Assembly: GCF_014639795.1 (NCBI RefSeq)
Contig: NZ_BMGC01000001.1
Location: forward strand, 201,382-265,381
Direction of reading: 5' to 3'
Origin: Gordonia jinhuaensis
Lineage (GTDB): Bacteria; Actinomycetota; Actinomycetes; Mycobacteriales; Mycobacteriaceae
Length of the DNA: 64,000 bases
Below are positions 37,707 to 47,027 of this stretch, one piece after another; the stretch's first letter is position 1, and every line of letters starts with the position of its first letter. The translations under genes and the position numbers were made by a program. The notes beneath the pieces are model-generated. The model did not search any database. It was not told the DNA's origin and was given only the letters and a program-made list of their open reading frames with translations.

Positions 37707-39211
37707 CTGTCCCCCACGGTCGCCAGGGTCACCGCGTCGACCTCGACATCCCCACCAGAATCCCCGGGATCGCCTCCGCCGGTGCCGCCATCGCCGCCCG
37801 CAGCCGAACCGGTGGGCGCTGGACCGTCGCCTGGGCCGGGCGCCACCGCGATGTCCTCCGTCACCGACCCGCCATCGGACATCGGGTCGATCCGACCGGA
37901 ATCCGACGGGCCGCCGGTTGATATGTCGCTGTTCGGGGAATCAGTATTCAGGGCATCGCTGTTCGGTGAATCGCTGTTCAGGGCATCGCTGTTCGGTGAA
38001 TCGTCGATGCCGGTTCCCGGTGCCGAACCGCTGGGGCCGACGACACCCGTTCCGGCCGACGAGGGCGCGATCGGCGCGACCGGTGCGGTGAATGCCTGTG
38101 CCCGAGCCTGATCGGCGACCTGGTCGGCAGAGTAGTCGGGGCTCGGCGGTACATCCGACGAGTCGCCGCCGCCGTGCGATGCGCCGTTCAGACCGTCGTG
38201 CGGGGGCTGGAGTGGTTCGCCGAGATCCGACGCCTGCGGGTGCACGCCGACCGACATGTTGACGTCGGAGAGATTCAATGGCCCACCCGAATCCACGTGC
38301 ATCGACACATCGGTGGGTGAGGTGACCGTCGACGGACCGGATGACCCTGCGGCACCCGGGTCGGTGGCCGCCGCGGCCTGAGAATGCGTCTGTGTCTGCG
38401 GCGCGGTCACCGGCTCGTCATTCCCACCCGAGTCCGCATTCTGTTGCGGGCCAACCGGATCGTGTGACCACAGATGGTGTGCTGTCGAAATACCGGCACC
38501 CGAGCCGGAGACGTTGTCGGGCACCGCAGCCGACGCGCTGGTCGGCGACACGTCAGCTACCGAAGACAGGACACCCGGTGACGAATGTTGCTGTAGAACA
38601 GCAGCATCGGCAGCCTCATGCGATACATGCGGGGCACTCTCCAACAGCTGACCGAGTCGCGTCAGCACGTCGTTGAGGATCTCCATGATCTCCGACAGTG
38701 CTTGCACGGCAACGTCACCGACCTGGTTCATCAGCTCGGCGCGAGCGACCAGCTCCAGCGGATTGGGCGTCTGGTCGCCGGCGGTCGCCTCGATGACCGC
38801 CGAGTATTTGCCTTCCAGCACCAACTCGGTGGCCGGGGCGGCTTCGGCGAGGGCTGCCGCGACCGCGGCGACGACATCGATACGCGTCTCGGCACGCCGG
38901 GCCACCTCACCCAGGGAATCGGAGATCGCCTCGCCGGTCCGATCGGGCCAGGCAGCGCTGAGCCGCGAGCGGTGTCCGTGGGAGTCGAGATTGGCTTCGG
39001 CGGCGATCGCCACCGCGCGAGCGACCAGCTCGGCATCGTGTCGCAGATCCGACGGCTGCAGTGCCTCCCCGGCGTCGAATCGTGATCGGACGGTCCCGAT
39101 GGCCGGCAGCATCGGACGGGTCTCCGGCGGCAGCGAGGCGCACCACGTGTCGAAGCGCTCGAGTCCGGCGATCGCGGCGGCGCGCAGTCCGGCGAGGCGG
39201 TCGGCACCCAT
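37703..39211 (-). CDS. Rv3439c-like protein with low-complexity C-terminal half
   Basis: 502 residues from ATG 39211, whose A overlaps the upstream stop (TGATG). Residues about 1-190 are helical with a Trp-containing turn (SRLSAAWPDRTGEAISD) that resembles type VII secretion substrates. The rest is Ser/Pro/Asp/Gly-rich and includes a 5-residue repeat (NSDAL, NSDSP) built from 15/30-bp tandem DNA repeats at 37926-38003. It has no signal peptide or membrane helix. Place between the Rv3438-like gene and glmM matches the alanine/proline-rich Rv3439c. Function unknown; a secreted ESX-type substrate is a guess. Confidence 0.7.
   Translation of the reverse strand: MGADRLAGLRAAAIAGLERFDTWCASLPPETRPMLPAIGTVRSRFDAGEALQPSDLRHDAELVARAVAIAAEANLDSHGHRSRLSAAWPDRTGEAISDSLGEVARRAETRIDVVAAVAAALAEAAPATELVLEGKYSAVIEATAGDQTPNPLELVARAELMNQVGDVAVQALSEIMEILNDVLTRLGQLLESAPHVSHEAADAAVLQQHSSPGVLSSVADVSPTSASAAVPDNVSGSGAGISTAHHLWSHDPVGPQQNADSGGNDEPVTAPQTQTHSQAAAATDPGAAGSSGPSTVTSPTDVSMHVDSGGPLNLSDVNMSVGVHPQASDLGEPLQPPHDGLNGASHGGGDSSDVPPSPDYSADQVADQARAQAFTAPVAPIAPSSAGTGVVGPSGSAPGTGIDDSPNSDALNSDSPNSDALNTDSPNSDISTGGPSDSGRIDPMSDGGSVTEDIAVAPGPGDGPAPTGSAAGGDGGTGGGDPGDSGGDVEVDAVTLATVGDR
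37926..38003. repeat. 30-bp (15-bp sub-unit) coding repeat
   Basis: Units 37926-37955 and 37956-37985 plus a partial copy to about 38003. Each 30-mer is two related 15-mers of the TCGCTGTTCGGTGAA type. They encode the pentapeptide series SPNSD/ALNSD. Confidence 0.85.
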
Positions 39212-39573
39212 CACGGACTCCCCTGCGGTGACCACGACGTGGCGGGCGCTCCCGCGCGGGTGATGTCGGCGGCGGTCTGCTGGTCGGCTGCGACGAGTCG
39301 GGTGGCCGAGTCGGTGACCGCCTGCGACCAGCGGCCCGAGTCCTGCGCGATCGACGTCAGCGCGTGACCGACGTGCGCGAGTCCGTGTCGATAGGCGACG
39401 AGTCGTTCCCGCAGCACCTCGTCGATCGATTCGTCGTCGGCGGGAGCCCCGGCCCGGCACTCACCGATCCGGCGTGCGATCTCGCCGATCTGGGCTGACG
39501 AGTCCGAGACATCTCGCGCGACGTCGAGGACATCGGTGACGTCGACCTGCAACCGCCCGCTTGCCCCGTCCAT
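39211..39573 (-). CDS. putative type VII secretion target, EspC-like (Rv3440c-like)
   Basis: 120 residues, two long helices (VTDVLDVARDVSDSSAQIGEIARRIG; then DSGRWSQAVTDSATRLVAADQQTAADITRA) linked by a charged loop, like the ESX/EspC family of about 100 residues. It lacks a clear W-X-G turn. Start ATG 39573; its stop overlaps the next gene as TGATG. First gene of a three-gene cluster. No secretion machinery is encoded in the window. Confidence 0.65.
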   Translation of the reverse strand: MDGASGRLQVDVTDVLDVARDVSDSSAQIGEIARRIGECRAGAPADDESIDEVLRERLVAYRHGLAHVGHALTSIAQDSGRWSQAVTDSATRLVAADQQTAADITRAGAPATSWSPQGSP

Positions 39574-39686
39574 TCACATCACCGCCCCGTGACTCGTGCC
39601 GCATGCCGTTCGTGCTGCAGAACCGCGACTGTTCCCCTGTCAGATACTTGGACGTTCCTGCGCCGCGATCGGTTCCATTGTCACGA

Positions 39687-39722
39687 GATCCGATCACATG
39701 CACCAGGGATCCGATCACATGC
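39687..39722. repeat. 15-bp direct repeat, 21-bp period, upstream of the EspC-like operon
   Basis: GATCCGATCACATGC at 39687-39701 and again at 39708-39722, in the presumed promoter region of the EspC-like operon. Confidence 0.8.
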
Positions 39723-39785
39723 GCCCGGCCGAGCCCCGTGAGACCTCCCGGTCGACGGGATCTTATGCCAGTGAAAGTATCGCGG

Positions 39786-40610
39786 TCAGAGTATCGCCGC
39801 AGCAGTCAGGATGCGCACGAGACCGTCGGGACGTTGCTCGATCGGCAGCGGCTCGACCTCACCGAATGCACAACCGAGCGCCATCGCGCCGCCGTCGGCC
39901 TCCGCGCTGTCACCGACCATCAATGTCGCATCAGTGGCCACGTCGAGGGCGTCGAGCGCATGCCGGAAGATGCGTGCACGCGGCTTGGTTGCCCCAACCT
40001 CGTATGACAACGACCACGAGGCCACCAGGTCGTCGAGTCCGTAGAGCGCGAACACCTCACGCAGATCGAAGGCGATGTTGGACACCACACCCACCTTGAT
40101 CCCGCGCGCGGCGAGTTCTCGCAGCACCTGCGCGGTGTCGGGGTAGGGCTGCCATGCGCTCGGCGTCCGGATCAGCTCGTAGAGCTTCTCGGCGTGCGGA
40201 TCGGTGATGCCCGACCCGCGCAACACCGCGAGATAGGCCCGCCGGTGCTGCGCCGGATCGAGGTCGCGCTGCTCCCACGCCTGGCGCTCCTCGTCGGTGA
40301 ACGCCACCGGCTCACCGGTCGGCGCGGTCATCCGACGGATGATCTCGGCCTGCGCGGTGATGTGCAGCGGCTCACCGGCGTCGTCGGTGACTCCCTCGAA
40401 CCATTCGTCGCGTTCGGTGAACCGGAACAACGTGCCGGAGAAGTCGAAGAGAACGGCCTCGAACGGCCCCGCGCCGGGTGGGTCGATGCGGTCGGGTGCG
40501 GTGTCGACCGGTTCGGGTCCGCCCTGCTCGCGCGCGGCGGCATCGGCGACTGCGGCCTCGACGTTCTGCTCGACCGCACGCCCCGCGTCTGGCCGCTCGT
40601 GTCGGCTCAT
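39786..40610 (-). CDS. HAD-superfamily hydrolase
   Basis: 274 residues. After a ~50-residue hydrophilic lead comes motif [14 protein letters not shown], with nucleophile Asp. The position two residues after it, usually the acid/base Asp of phosphatases, is Ser. A helical cap domain follows, then motif II (VVSNIAFDL), motif III Lys in [12 protein letters not shown], and motif IV ([17 protein letters not shown]). ATG 40610 overlaps the glmM stop as ATGA. It probably acts on a small phosphorylated or halogenated metabolite; no substrate can be named. Confidence 0.88.
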   Translation of the reverse strand: MSRHERPDAGRAVEQNVEAAVADAAAREQGGPEPVDTAPDRIDPPGAGPFEAVLFDFSGTLFRFTERDEWFEGVTDDAGEPLHITAQAEIIRRMTAPTGEPVAFTDEERQAWEQRDLDPAQHRRAYLAVLRGSGITDPHAEKLYELIRTPSAWQPYPDTAQVLRELAARGIKVGVVSNIAFDLREVFALYGLDDLVASWSLSYEVGATKPRARIFRHALDALDVATDATLMVGDSAEADGGAMALGCAFGEVEPLPIEQRPDGLVRILTAAAIL

Positions 40611-41959
40611 CGTCCCGCCGCCGCGACCACTCGGGCGATCCGTTCGGCGACAGCCAGTGCACTCGTCTCGGTCGGCGCTTCCACCATCACGCGGACCAGT
40701 TGTTCGGTTCCTGAGGGGCGCAACAACACTCGCCCGGTGTCGCCGAGCTCACGGCTGGCCTCGTCGACCGCGAGGAGCACCTCGTCGGAGCTCGAGACGG
40801 TCGCCTTGTCGGCGACGGCGACATTGATCAGTGTCTGCGGCAGCGACGTCATCACCGACGCCAGATCGGCCAGGCTGCGTCCGGTCACCGCCATCCGCGC
40901 CATCACCGCCAACGCGGTGGCCAGGCCGTCACCGGTCGTCGCCGCAGTGGGCATCACGATGTGACCGGACTGCTCGCCGCCGAGCGAGTAGCCCCCGCGG
41001 CGCAGTTCCTCGAGGACGTACCGATCGCCGACTGCGGTGGTGCGCACCGTGATCCCGGCCTCGCGCATCGCCAGATGCAGACCCAGGTTGCTCATGACGG
41101 TGGCGACGAGCGTGTCGTCGACCAGTGCGCCATCGTCCTTCATGCCGAGGGCCAGGATGGCCATGATCGCGTCGCCGTCGACCATCGAGCCCTGGGCGTC
41201 GACGGCGAGACAGCGGTCGGCATCGCCATCGTGAGCGATCCCCAGGTCGGCGCCGTGGGCGAGGACGGCCGCGCGCAGCGACTCGGGGTGGGTGGAACCG
41301 CAGTCGGCGTTGATGTTGAGGCCGTCGGGGGTGTCGTGCAGACCGATGACGGTCGCACCGGCGCGCCGATATGCCTCCTCGGCCACCTGCGATGCCGCAC
41401 CGTTGGCCGAGTCGACCACCACGGTGAGTCCGCTCAACGACACCGGAACCGCAGCGAGCAGATGTGCGATGTAGCGTTCGGCGGCGTCGGGGGCGGTGGA
41501 GATCCGCCCGATGCCCGCACCGGTCGGGCGCACCTCGGGCCTCTCGATCTCTGCCTCGATCTCGTCCTCGAGACTGTCGGCGAGCTTGTGCCCGCCACGC
41601 GCGAACAACTTGATTCCGTTGTCGGGCATGGGATTGTGTGACGCCGAGATCATGATGCCGAAGGCGCCGTCGAGTTCGGCGGTGAGGAACGCCAGCGCCG
41701 GCGTCGGCACCACCCCGACCCGCACGGCGTCGACGCCGGAGGCGGCGAGTCCGGCACAGACCGCGGCCTCGAGCATCTCACCGGATGCTCGGGGGTCGCG
41801 CCCGATCACCACCACCGGATGTTCCCCGGGTCGGGCCACCGCATCGTCGCGTCGCGCCAGAATCTGCGCGGCCGCGCCGGCCACTCCCATTGCCAGTTCC
41901 GGCGTCAGGTCGGCATTGGCCAGACCCCGCACCCCGTCGGTGCCGAACAAACGTCCCAT
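40607..41959 (-). CDS. glmM: phosphoglucosamine mutase
   Basis: 450 residues. It begins [14 protein letters not shown], with the phosphoserine loop [17 protein letters not shown] (Ser107), the metal loop [13 protein letters not shown], the sugar-binding loop GGEQSGHI and the phosphate-binding end [11 protein letters not shown]. It converts glucosamine-6-phosphate to the 1-phosphate after GlmS. Start ATG 41959. Confidence 0.98.
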   Translation of the reverse strand: MGRLFGTDGVRGLANADLTPELAMGVAGAAAQILARRDDAVARPGEHPVVVIGRDPRASGEMLEAAVCAGLAASGVDAVRVGVVPTPALAFLTAELDGAFGIMISASHNPMPDNGIKLFARGGHKLADSLEDEIEAEIERPEVRPTGAGIGRISTAPDAAERYIAHLLAAVPVSLSGLTVVVDSANGAASQVAEEAYRRAGATVIGLHDTPDGLNINADCGSTHPESLRAAVLAHGADLGIAHDGDADRCLAVDAQGSMVDGDAIMAILALGMKDDGALVDDTLVATVMSNLGLHLAMREAGITVRTTAVGDRYVLEELRRGGYSLGGEQSGHIVMPTAATTGDGLATALAVMARMAVTGRSLADLASVMTSLPQTLINVAVADKATVSSSDEVLLAVDEASRELGDTGRVLLRPSGTEQLVRVMVEAPTETSALAVAERIARVVAAAGR

Positions 41960-42062
41960 CAGACTTCCTTGGTGATGTACGCGCTCGCGCCGGATTCTGG
42001 CGCGGGCACACAGTCATCGTGCACATGACGATGATGCGCATGTGGCGGTCGCGGCCCAGCTG

Positions 42063-42095
42063 CACTGGAACACCAGTCTGCATCACTGGAACACC
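42063..42095. repeat. 12-bp direct repeat, 21-bp period, between glmM and rpsI
   Basis: CACTGGAACACC at 42063-42074 and 42084-42095, in the 268-bp glmM upstream region. A second small repeat CTGTCACGA lies at 42121-42129 and 42136-42144. No other feature was seen in this gap except the rpsI terminator. Confidence 0.75.
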
Positions 42096-42172
42096 GATTC
42101 GTGTGACCCGGCATACGTGCCTGTCACGAATCAGACTGTCACGACCCGAACTATCGTCAGGCAGACACAAAA

Positions 42173-42208
42173 GAGCCGGCCGGACGTCCGAGGACCTCCG
42201 GCCGGCTC
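42173..42208 (-). terminator. intrinsic terminator of rplM-rpsI
   Basis: 12-bp perfect outer stem (GAGCCGGCCGGA at 42173-42184 with its complement at 42197-42208) enclosing a GTCC-GA-GGAC inner stem. It is followed on the minus strand by TTTTGTG. One of the few hairpins here with a U-run. Confidence 0.92.
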
Positions 42209-42227
42209 GTTCGCATCGAGAACAGTA

Positions 42228-42746
42228 TCAACGCTTGGAGTACTGCGATGCCTTTCGTGCCTTCTTCAGGCCGTACTTCTTACGCTCGACCGCGCGGGCG
42301 TCACGGGTCAGGAAGCCGGCGCGCTTGAGGGCCGGACGATCCTCCGGGGTGACCTCGATGAGCGCACGGGCGATCGCGAGACGCAGCGCACCGGCCTGGC
42401 CGGACGGGCCGCCGCCGCCGAGCTTGGCGTGGATGTCGAACGACTCGGTGCGCTCGACGGTCACCAGCGGAGCCTTGATCAGCTGCTGGTGGACCTTGTT
42501 GGGGAAGTACTCCTCGAGGCTGCGGTTGCCGTTGAGGGTGAACTGCCCGGTGCCGGGGACGAGGCGCACACGCACGATCGCCTCCTTGCGGCGACCGACG
42601 GTCTGGATCGGGCGATCGATGTTGATCGGAGCGACCGGGGCCTCGGCGACCACGACCTCTTCCACGACATAGTCGTCAGGAGCGGTCTCCACGGCTTCCT
42701 CGATCACGACGTCCTCAGGAGTCAGGTTCTCGTCGGGTGCGGTCAC
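42228..42746 (-). CDS. rpsI: 30S ribosomal protein S9
   Basis: 172 residues. The S9 core starts at [19 protein letters not shown] and ends RKASQYSKR, the tail that reaches the P-site tRNA. About 45 acidic residues precede the core ([20 protein letters not shown]), longer than in E. coli; similar extensions occur in actinobacteria. GTG 42746 overlaps the rplM stop as GTGA. Confidence 0.97.
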   Translation of the reverse strand: MTAPDENLTPEDVVIEEAVETAPDDYVVEEVVVAEAPVAPINIDRPIQTVGRRKEAIVRVRLVPGTGQFTLNGNRSLEEYFPNKVHQQLIKAPLVTVERTESFDIHAKLGGGGPSGQAGALRLAIARALIEVTPEDRPALKRAGFLTRDARAVERKKYGLKKARKASQYSKR

Positions 42747-43186
42747 TGGGCCACCTGCTTGATCTCGAAGGGCACGGGGCGCTGGGCCGCGTGGGGATGG
42801 TTCGGGCCGGCGTACACCTTGAGCTTGGAGCTCATGGCACGACCGAGCTTGTTCTTGGGCAGCATGCCGATGATCGCCTTCTCGACGACGCGCTCGGGAT
42901 GTGTGGCCAGCAGCTCTGCGGTCGTCCGCGTCGACAGACCACCCGGGTGTCCGGAGTGCCGGTAGTTGAGCTTGGTCTCGGCCTTGTTGCTGGTCAGAGC
43001 AACCTTCTCGGCGTTGATGATGATGACGAAGTCGCCGGTGTCGACGTGGGGTGCATAGGTCGGCTTGTGCTTGCCGCGCAGCAGAGTCGCACTCTGCACG
43101 GCGAGACGGCCGAGCACCACGTCGCGGGCGTCGATGACATGCCACGTACGCGTGATGTCACCGGCCTTCGGGGTGAAGGTAGACAC
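42743..43186 (-). CDS. rplM: 50S ribosomal protein L13
   Basis: 147 residues, standard length. [49 protein letters not shown] and [10 protein letters not shown] are L13 signatures. Start GTG 43186. First gene of the rplM-rpsI operon. Confidence 0.98.
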   Translation of the reverse strand: MSTFTPKAGDITRTWHVIDARDVVLGRLAVQSATLLRGKHKPTYAPHVDTGDFVIIINAEKVALTSNKAETKLNYRHSGHPGGLSTRTTAELLATHPERVVEKAIIGMLPKNKLGRAMSSKLKVYAGPNHPHAAQRPVPFEIKQVAQ

Positions 43187-43399
43187 TCGAGTAGTCCTAA
43201 CGTCTTGTGTTGCGGGTGCCGGTCAGATGCAGTGGCCGAGGATTCCCGGCGACCGACATGGACCCGGGGCTCGGCTGCCCGTCCCACCACGTACCGACAT
43301 CACAGCCGGACGGTCAGGGATCGGGTGCCACGCACCAGCGGTCCAGACTACGCGAGCGCGTCGCTCGAGGTCAAAACGCCGCCCAACGGTCGGCGCAGG

Positions 43400-44875
43400 T
43401 CAGGGCGACTCATCGACCTCACCGACATCACGATGGAGGCCGCCCTCGGAGTCGACGGCCACGCGCAGCGAACCGATCGCCAGGCGGCAGTGCCGTTCGA
43501 TCGACTCCCCCGCGTCGCCGGCCTGGCAACCGACGCTCACCTGCATACGGTCGCCGACCAGCACGTACCACCGCACCTGTCCGCCCGAGCCGGGGATCTC
43601 CCGATAGCTGATCACCGCCCGCCCGGCGTATGTCGTGGCGGGAGAGAAGTCGTCGATGTCGACGTCGCGGCGCTCGGCGATACGCGCACGCAGACTCGCC
43701 GCGACCGACGCCTGGGTGGCGTCGCGACGGATCTGGGATTGGATCACCACGATGCGACGACCGTCGTGACCGTGGGCGTAGACCGTGCGCGCGGCGGCTC
43801 CGGCGGGTGCGCTCGGCGGACCGTCCGAGCGCACCACCCACTCTGCGGGGGCGAGCATGCGGACCCGCCCGAGTGAGACGGGGCGGACATGGTCGGTGTC
43901 CTCGGTCGACCCGGCGCCGTGACCAGCAGACACCGCCGCGATCACGCCGACAGCCGCAGCGAGAACGGCAGTCGCACGCACCCGGTGCCGCACCGACCTC
44001 GCGCGCGGGCGCGCGTCGGTGTCGGCGGCGGCCCGGAACGCCCGCACCGGGGCACGACCACCGAATCGCCGGATCACCTCGCGACGCACCGCGACAACCG
44101 GTCCGACCCGGCAGGCCAGCGCGAGTTCCCCCAGGAGTTCGAGACGACGCCCGCTGCCGTCGGATTCGGCATCGGTATCGGTGTCGGTGTCGACGAGCAC
44201 CACCTCGACGTCGTCACCGAAGATCGCCGGATCGGCGAACACCGGATCTGCGGCGATCCGATCGGCGAGACGCCGGCCGGTCACAATCTCATCGACGACG
44301 CGAGTACGCACCACATCCCAGCCGGTTACCGGGTCGCGCTCCACGCGATGGATGTCGAGCCGTTCACCCTGATGCTCGATGACCACCGCCGCACGCATCC
44401 AGGAGTCGCAATGGGTGTCGGCGATGACCACCGCTCTCGGTACCACCGCCACCACGCACGACACCGCGTCCAGACCGCTCAGCGCTCGCCGTCGGATCGG
44501 GCCCCACACCGTGGGCGCCGCCACCAGGATCGGCATGTCGTGGTGTACACCCGCACGGCCCAGCACCTCGCTGATCACCCTCGTCCACGCCTGCACCGCG
44601 TGCTCCATGTGGCCGTCGACGGCCACCACCGCGAGGTCGATATCCGCCACCAACCGCGAGACATCCCGCGACACCACCCGCTCGGACGCCTCATCCCGGA
44701 CGGCCGCCGCTTCTCGCACATCTGCGGGCGACTCGGCGCACAGCGTGGTCACCCGCCCACCGGCGATGTCCACCACGTGGGCGCTTCGGCCGTCGAACAG
44801 CCGCGAGGTGAGAACTGGCATACCGAGCACATCGGTAGTATCGCCACACCGCGAGAGTCCGTCGTCGCGATTCAT
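43400..44875 (-). CDS. type VII secretion-associated protein, Rv3446c family
   Basis: 491 residues. The N-terminal half has an actin/chaperone-like ATPase feel (VVDIAGGRVTTLCAESPADV, PILVAAPTVWGP, RAAVVIEHQGERLDI). A basic stretch and one membrane helix (VRATAVLAAAVGVIAAVSAGHG) follow. The C-terminal extracytoplasmic domain (MLAPAEWVVRSDGPPS, SYREIPGSGGQVRWYVLVGDRMQVSVGCQAG) matches my memory of the Rv3446c C-terminal family. In M. tuberculosis it belongs to the ESX-4 locus just after rplM, esxT and esxU. Here esxT and esxU are absent between rplM and this gene. Start ATG 44875. Confidence 0.8.
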   Translation of the reverse strand: MNRDDGLSRCGDTTDVLGMPVLTSRLFDGRSAHVVDIAGGRVTTLCAESPADVREAAAVRDEASERVVSRDVSRLVADIDLAVVAVDGHMEHAVQAWTRVISEVLGRAGVHHDMPILVAAPTVWGPIRRRALSGLDAVSCVVAVVPRAVVIADTHCDSWMRAAVVIEHQGERLDIHRVERDPVTGWDVVRTRVVDEIVTGRRLADRIAADPVFADPAIFGDDVEVVLVDTDTDTDAESDGSGRRLELLGELALACRVGPVVAVRREVIRRFGGRAPVRAFRAAADTDARPRARSVRHRVRATAVLAAAVGVIAAVSAGHGAGSTEDTDHVRPVSLGRVRMLAPAEWVVRSDGPPSAPAGAAARTVYAHGHDGRRIVVIQSQIRRDATQASVAASLRARIAERRDVDIDDFSPATTYAGRAVISYREIPGSGGQVRWYVLVGDRMQVSVGCQAGDAGESIERHCRLAIGSLRVAVDSEGGLHRDVGEVDESP

Positions 44876-44986
44876 TCACGTGAGCGACGGTCGGCCATCA
44901 CGAATTCGACACCACGCGATCGTCAATTTTCTTTTATCGTGTTCATCGTGTCGCTGAAATCGCATCGGTATCCCCAGTCCCGCCCG

Positions 44987-45847
44987 ATGACAGATGCACC
45001 ATGTGCCACAGCGCACGCATCCGTCCCGGAACCCTCAGGCGTAGCACTTTCCGCACAGGTCGCCGCCCCGCGCCGCCGACACACTCGGCGTGGATGGCTC
45101 CGTCGAGGTCTGCTCACCGCCGTGGCGGTGGCTGCGGTGACGGCAACGGCGATACCCGCGTCGGCCGCGCCGAGTTCGGTGGGTCCGGATGTGTCGAGCT
45201 GGCAGCACACCGGCGGGGCACTGATCAACTGGGGTGCGGTTCGCGCCGCCGGCCAGCACATGGCGATGGTCAAGGCCACCGAATCGGACTGGTACGTCAA
45301 CCCGTATTACGTACCCGACGCCGTGGGTGTGAAGGCGTCCGGACTGATGCTCGGCACGTATCACTACGCCGACCCGAGCAAACCCGCCGCCGCACAGGCC
45401 CTCTTCTACGCCGGCGTCGCACTCGGACAGCGCGGTCCGCAGACGCTTCCGCCGGTCCTCGACCTCGAATCCTCGGGTGGCCTGTCACCGGCCGGATTGG
45501 CTGCCTGGTTACGCGAGTACTTCGCCACCCTCGAGGGCATCACCGGGCGCAAGACGATCATCTACACCTATCCCACGTTCTGGAACACCGCGATGGCCGG
45601 CTCGAGTGCCTTCACCGACCACCCGCTGTGGATCGCCTCGTACAACGGCGGCAGCGCGCCGACTCTGCCCCGAGGGTGGGGTGGCTGGACGTTCTGGCAG
45701 TACACCGACAACGGACGACTGCCCGGCATCAAAGGCGGAGTGGACCTCAACGCCTACAACGGCACCATCCCGTCGCTGTACGCCATGGGCAACAACATCG
45801 GCGGATTGAGCTCGGGATCGCTCGGGTCGGCAGGTTCCTCGTCCTGA
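44987..45847 (+). CDS. secreted GH25 lysozyme (N-acetylmuramidase)
   Basis: 286 residues from ATG 44987; GTG 44948 is possible and neither has a good ribosome site. A basic n-region with paired arginines (RRGWLRRGLLTAV) and a hydrophobic core lead to a signal cleavage site near ASAA. The GH25 barrel begins GPDVSSWQ (catalytic Asp), has the acid pair in PVLDLESSG and IIYTYPTFWN, and ends GWTFWQYTD and GVDLNAYNG. It cleaves peptidoglycan beta-1,4 bonds outside the membrane. Divergent from the Rv3446c-like gene and at a synteny break. Confidence 0.9.
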   Translation: MTDAPCATAHASVPEPSGVALSAQVAAPRRRHTRRGWLRRGLLTAVAVAAVTATAIPASAAPSSVGPDVSSWQHTGGALINWGAVRAAGQHMAMVKATESDWYVNPYYVPDAVGVKASGLMLGTYHYADPSKPAAAQALFYAGVALGQRGPQTLPPVLDLESSGGLSPAGLAAWLREYFATLEGITGRKTIIYTYPTFWNTAMAGSSAFTDHPLWIASYNGGSAPTLPRGWGGWTFWQYTDNGRLPGIKGGVDLNAYNGTIPSLYAMGNNIGGLSSGSLGSAGSSS

Positions 45848-45864
45848 CCGACACGTCCAGAACC

Positions 45865-45896
45865 TGCACGTCCGACTCTGCTTGTCCGAACGTGCA
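45865..45896. terminator. weak hairpin between GH25 gene and ispH
   Basis: A 7-bp stem TGCACGT/ACGTGCA (45865-45871, 45890-45896) around an 18-base loop, which has its own partial pairing, between convergent genes. Confidence 0.4.
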
Positions 45897-45922
45897 ACCT
45901 CGTCGAGCCGGGCCCAGGGCGG

Positions 45923-46867
45923 TCAGGCCCGCGAGATCCGCAGCTGACGCGGGAGCGCGAAGGTGATGGTCTCCTGGGCAGTGGTCACCGTCTCGACGTC
46001 GGAGTAACCGCGCTCGGCGAGCCAGTCGAGGACTCCGCGAACCAGGATCTCGGGGACCGACGCACCCGAGGTCACACCGACGTTCGACACCCCCTCGAGC
46101 CACGCGGGATCGACGTCGGCGGCACGGTCGACCAGATAGGACGCGTTCGCGCCGCTCTGCAGCGCGACCTCCACCAGTCGCTGCGAGTTCGAGGAGTTCT
46201 GCGACCCGACCACGATCACCAGATCACAGCGCGGTGCCATCGCCTTGACCGCGACCTGCCGGTTCTGCGTGGCGTAACAGATGTCGTCACTCGGCGGATC
46301 GGCCATCTGCGGGAAACGCTCCCGCAGTTTCGTCACGGTCTCCATCGTCTCGTCCACCGACAGCGTCGTCTGCGACAGCCAGATGACCTTCGACTCGTCA
46401 CGAACCGTCACATCGGCGACGGCGTCGGGTCCGTCGACGAGATGCACACGATCAGGCGCCTCCCCGGCCGTGCCCTCCACTTCCTCATGACCCTCGTGGC
46501 CGATGAGCAGGATGTCGTAGTCGTCGCGCGCGAACCGCTTGGCTTCCTGATGCACCTTGGTGACCAGCGGACAGGTCGCGTCGATCGCCGACAGGTTGCG
46601 CGCCTCGGCCGATTCGCGCACCGCCGGTGAGACACCGTGAGCCGAGAACACCACCACAGACCCCTCGGGCACCTCGTCGGTCTCGTCGACAAAGACAGCG
46701 CCCTGCTCGCTGAGGGTGTCGACCACGTGGCGGTTGTGCACGATCTCCTTGCGCACGTAGACCGGTGCGCCGTGTCTGGCGAGTGCCTGCTCGACCGTCT
46801 GGACGGCCCGATCGACACCGGCGCAGTATCCGCGCGGCTCGGCAAGGAACACCCGCTTGTCTGTCAT
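45923..46867 (-). CDS. ispH: 4-hydroxy-3-methylbut-2-enyl diphosphate reductase
   Basis: 314 residues from ATG 46867. The three [4Fe-4S] cysteines are in [19 protein letters not shown] and [15 protein letters not shown] and SAHGVSP supply the active-site histidines. It makes IPP and DMAPP at the end of the MEP isoprenoid pathway. Corresponds by context to the Rv1110 copy. Divergent from the lipid-droplet protein. Confidence 0.97.
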   Translation of the reverse strand: MTDKRVFLAEPRGYCAGVDRAVQTVEQALARHGAPVYVRKEIVHNRHVVDTLSEQGAVFVDETDEVPEGSVVVFSAHGVSPAVRESAEARNLSAIDATCPLVTKVHQEAKRFARDDYDILLIGHEGHEEVEGTAGEAPDRVHLVDGPDAVADVTVRDESKVIWLSQTTLSVDETMETVTKLRERFPQMADPPSDDICYATQNRQVAVKAMAPRCDLVIVVGSQNSSNSQRLVEVALQSGANASYLVDRAADVDPAWLEGVSNVGVTSGASVPEILVRGVLDWLAERGYSDVETVTTAQETITFALPRQLRISRA

Positions 46868-47027
46868 GGCCACCAGACTACGGCCCCGCCTGCGGTCTCG
46901 GTGCTCGCCGTCGGTGCGCTGCATTCACGACGCCATTCACGTCGCCGTGAGATGCCGCGAGGCGGCGTGCCGGGCGTGTCGGGGTATTGCCTCGTCATCG
47001 TGCGCCCGGATGAGGCAAGGTGGTGGC

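Noticed and set aside
42147-42230. tRNA or small RNA gene near rpsI
   Set aside because: The fold is the rplM-rpsI terminator; no cloverleaf or anticodon arm can be drawn.
43889-44986. Upstream in-frame extension of the GH25 lysozyme through the Rv3446c-like gene
   Set aside because: It is antisense to a conserved gene, and a signal peptide begins just after ATG 44987.
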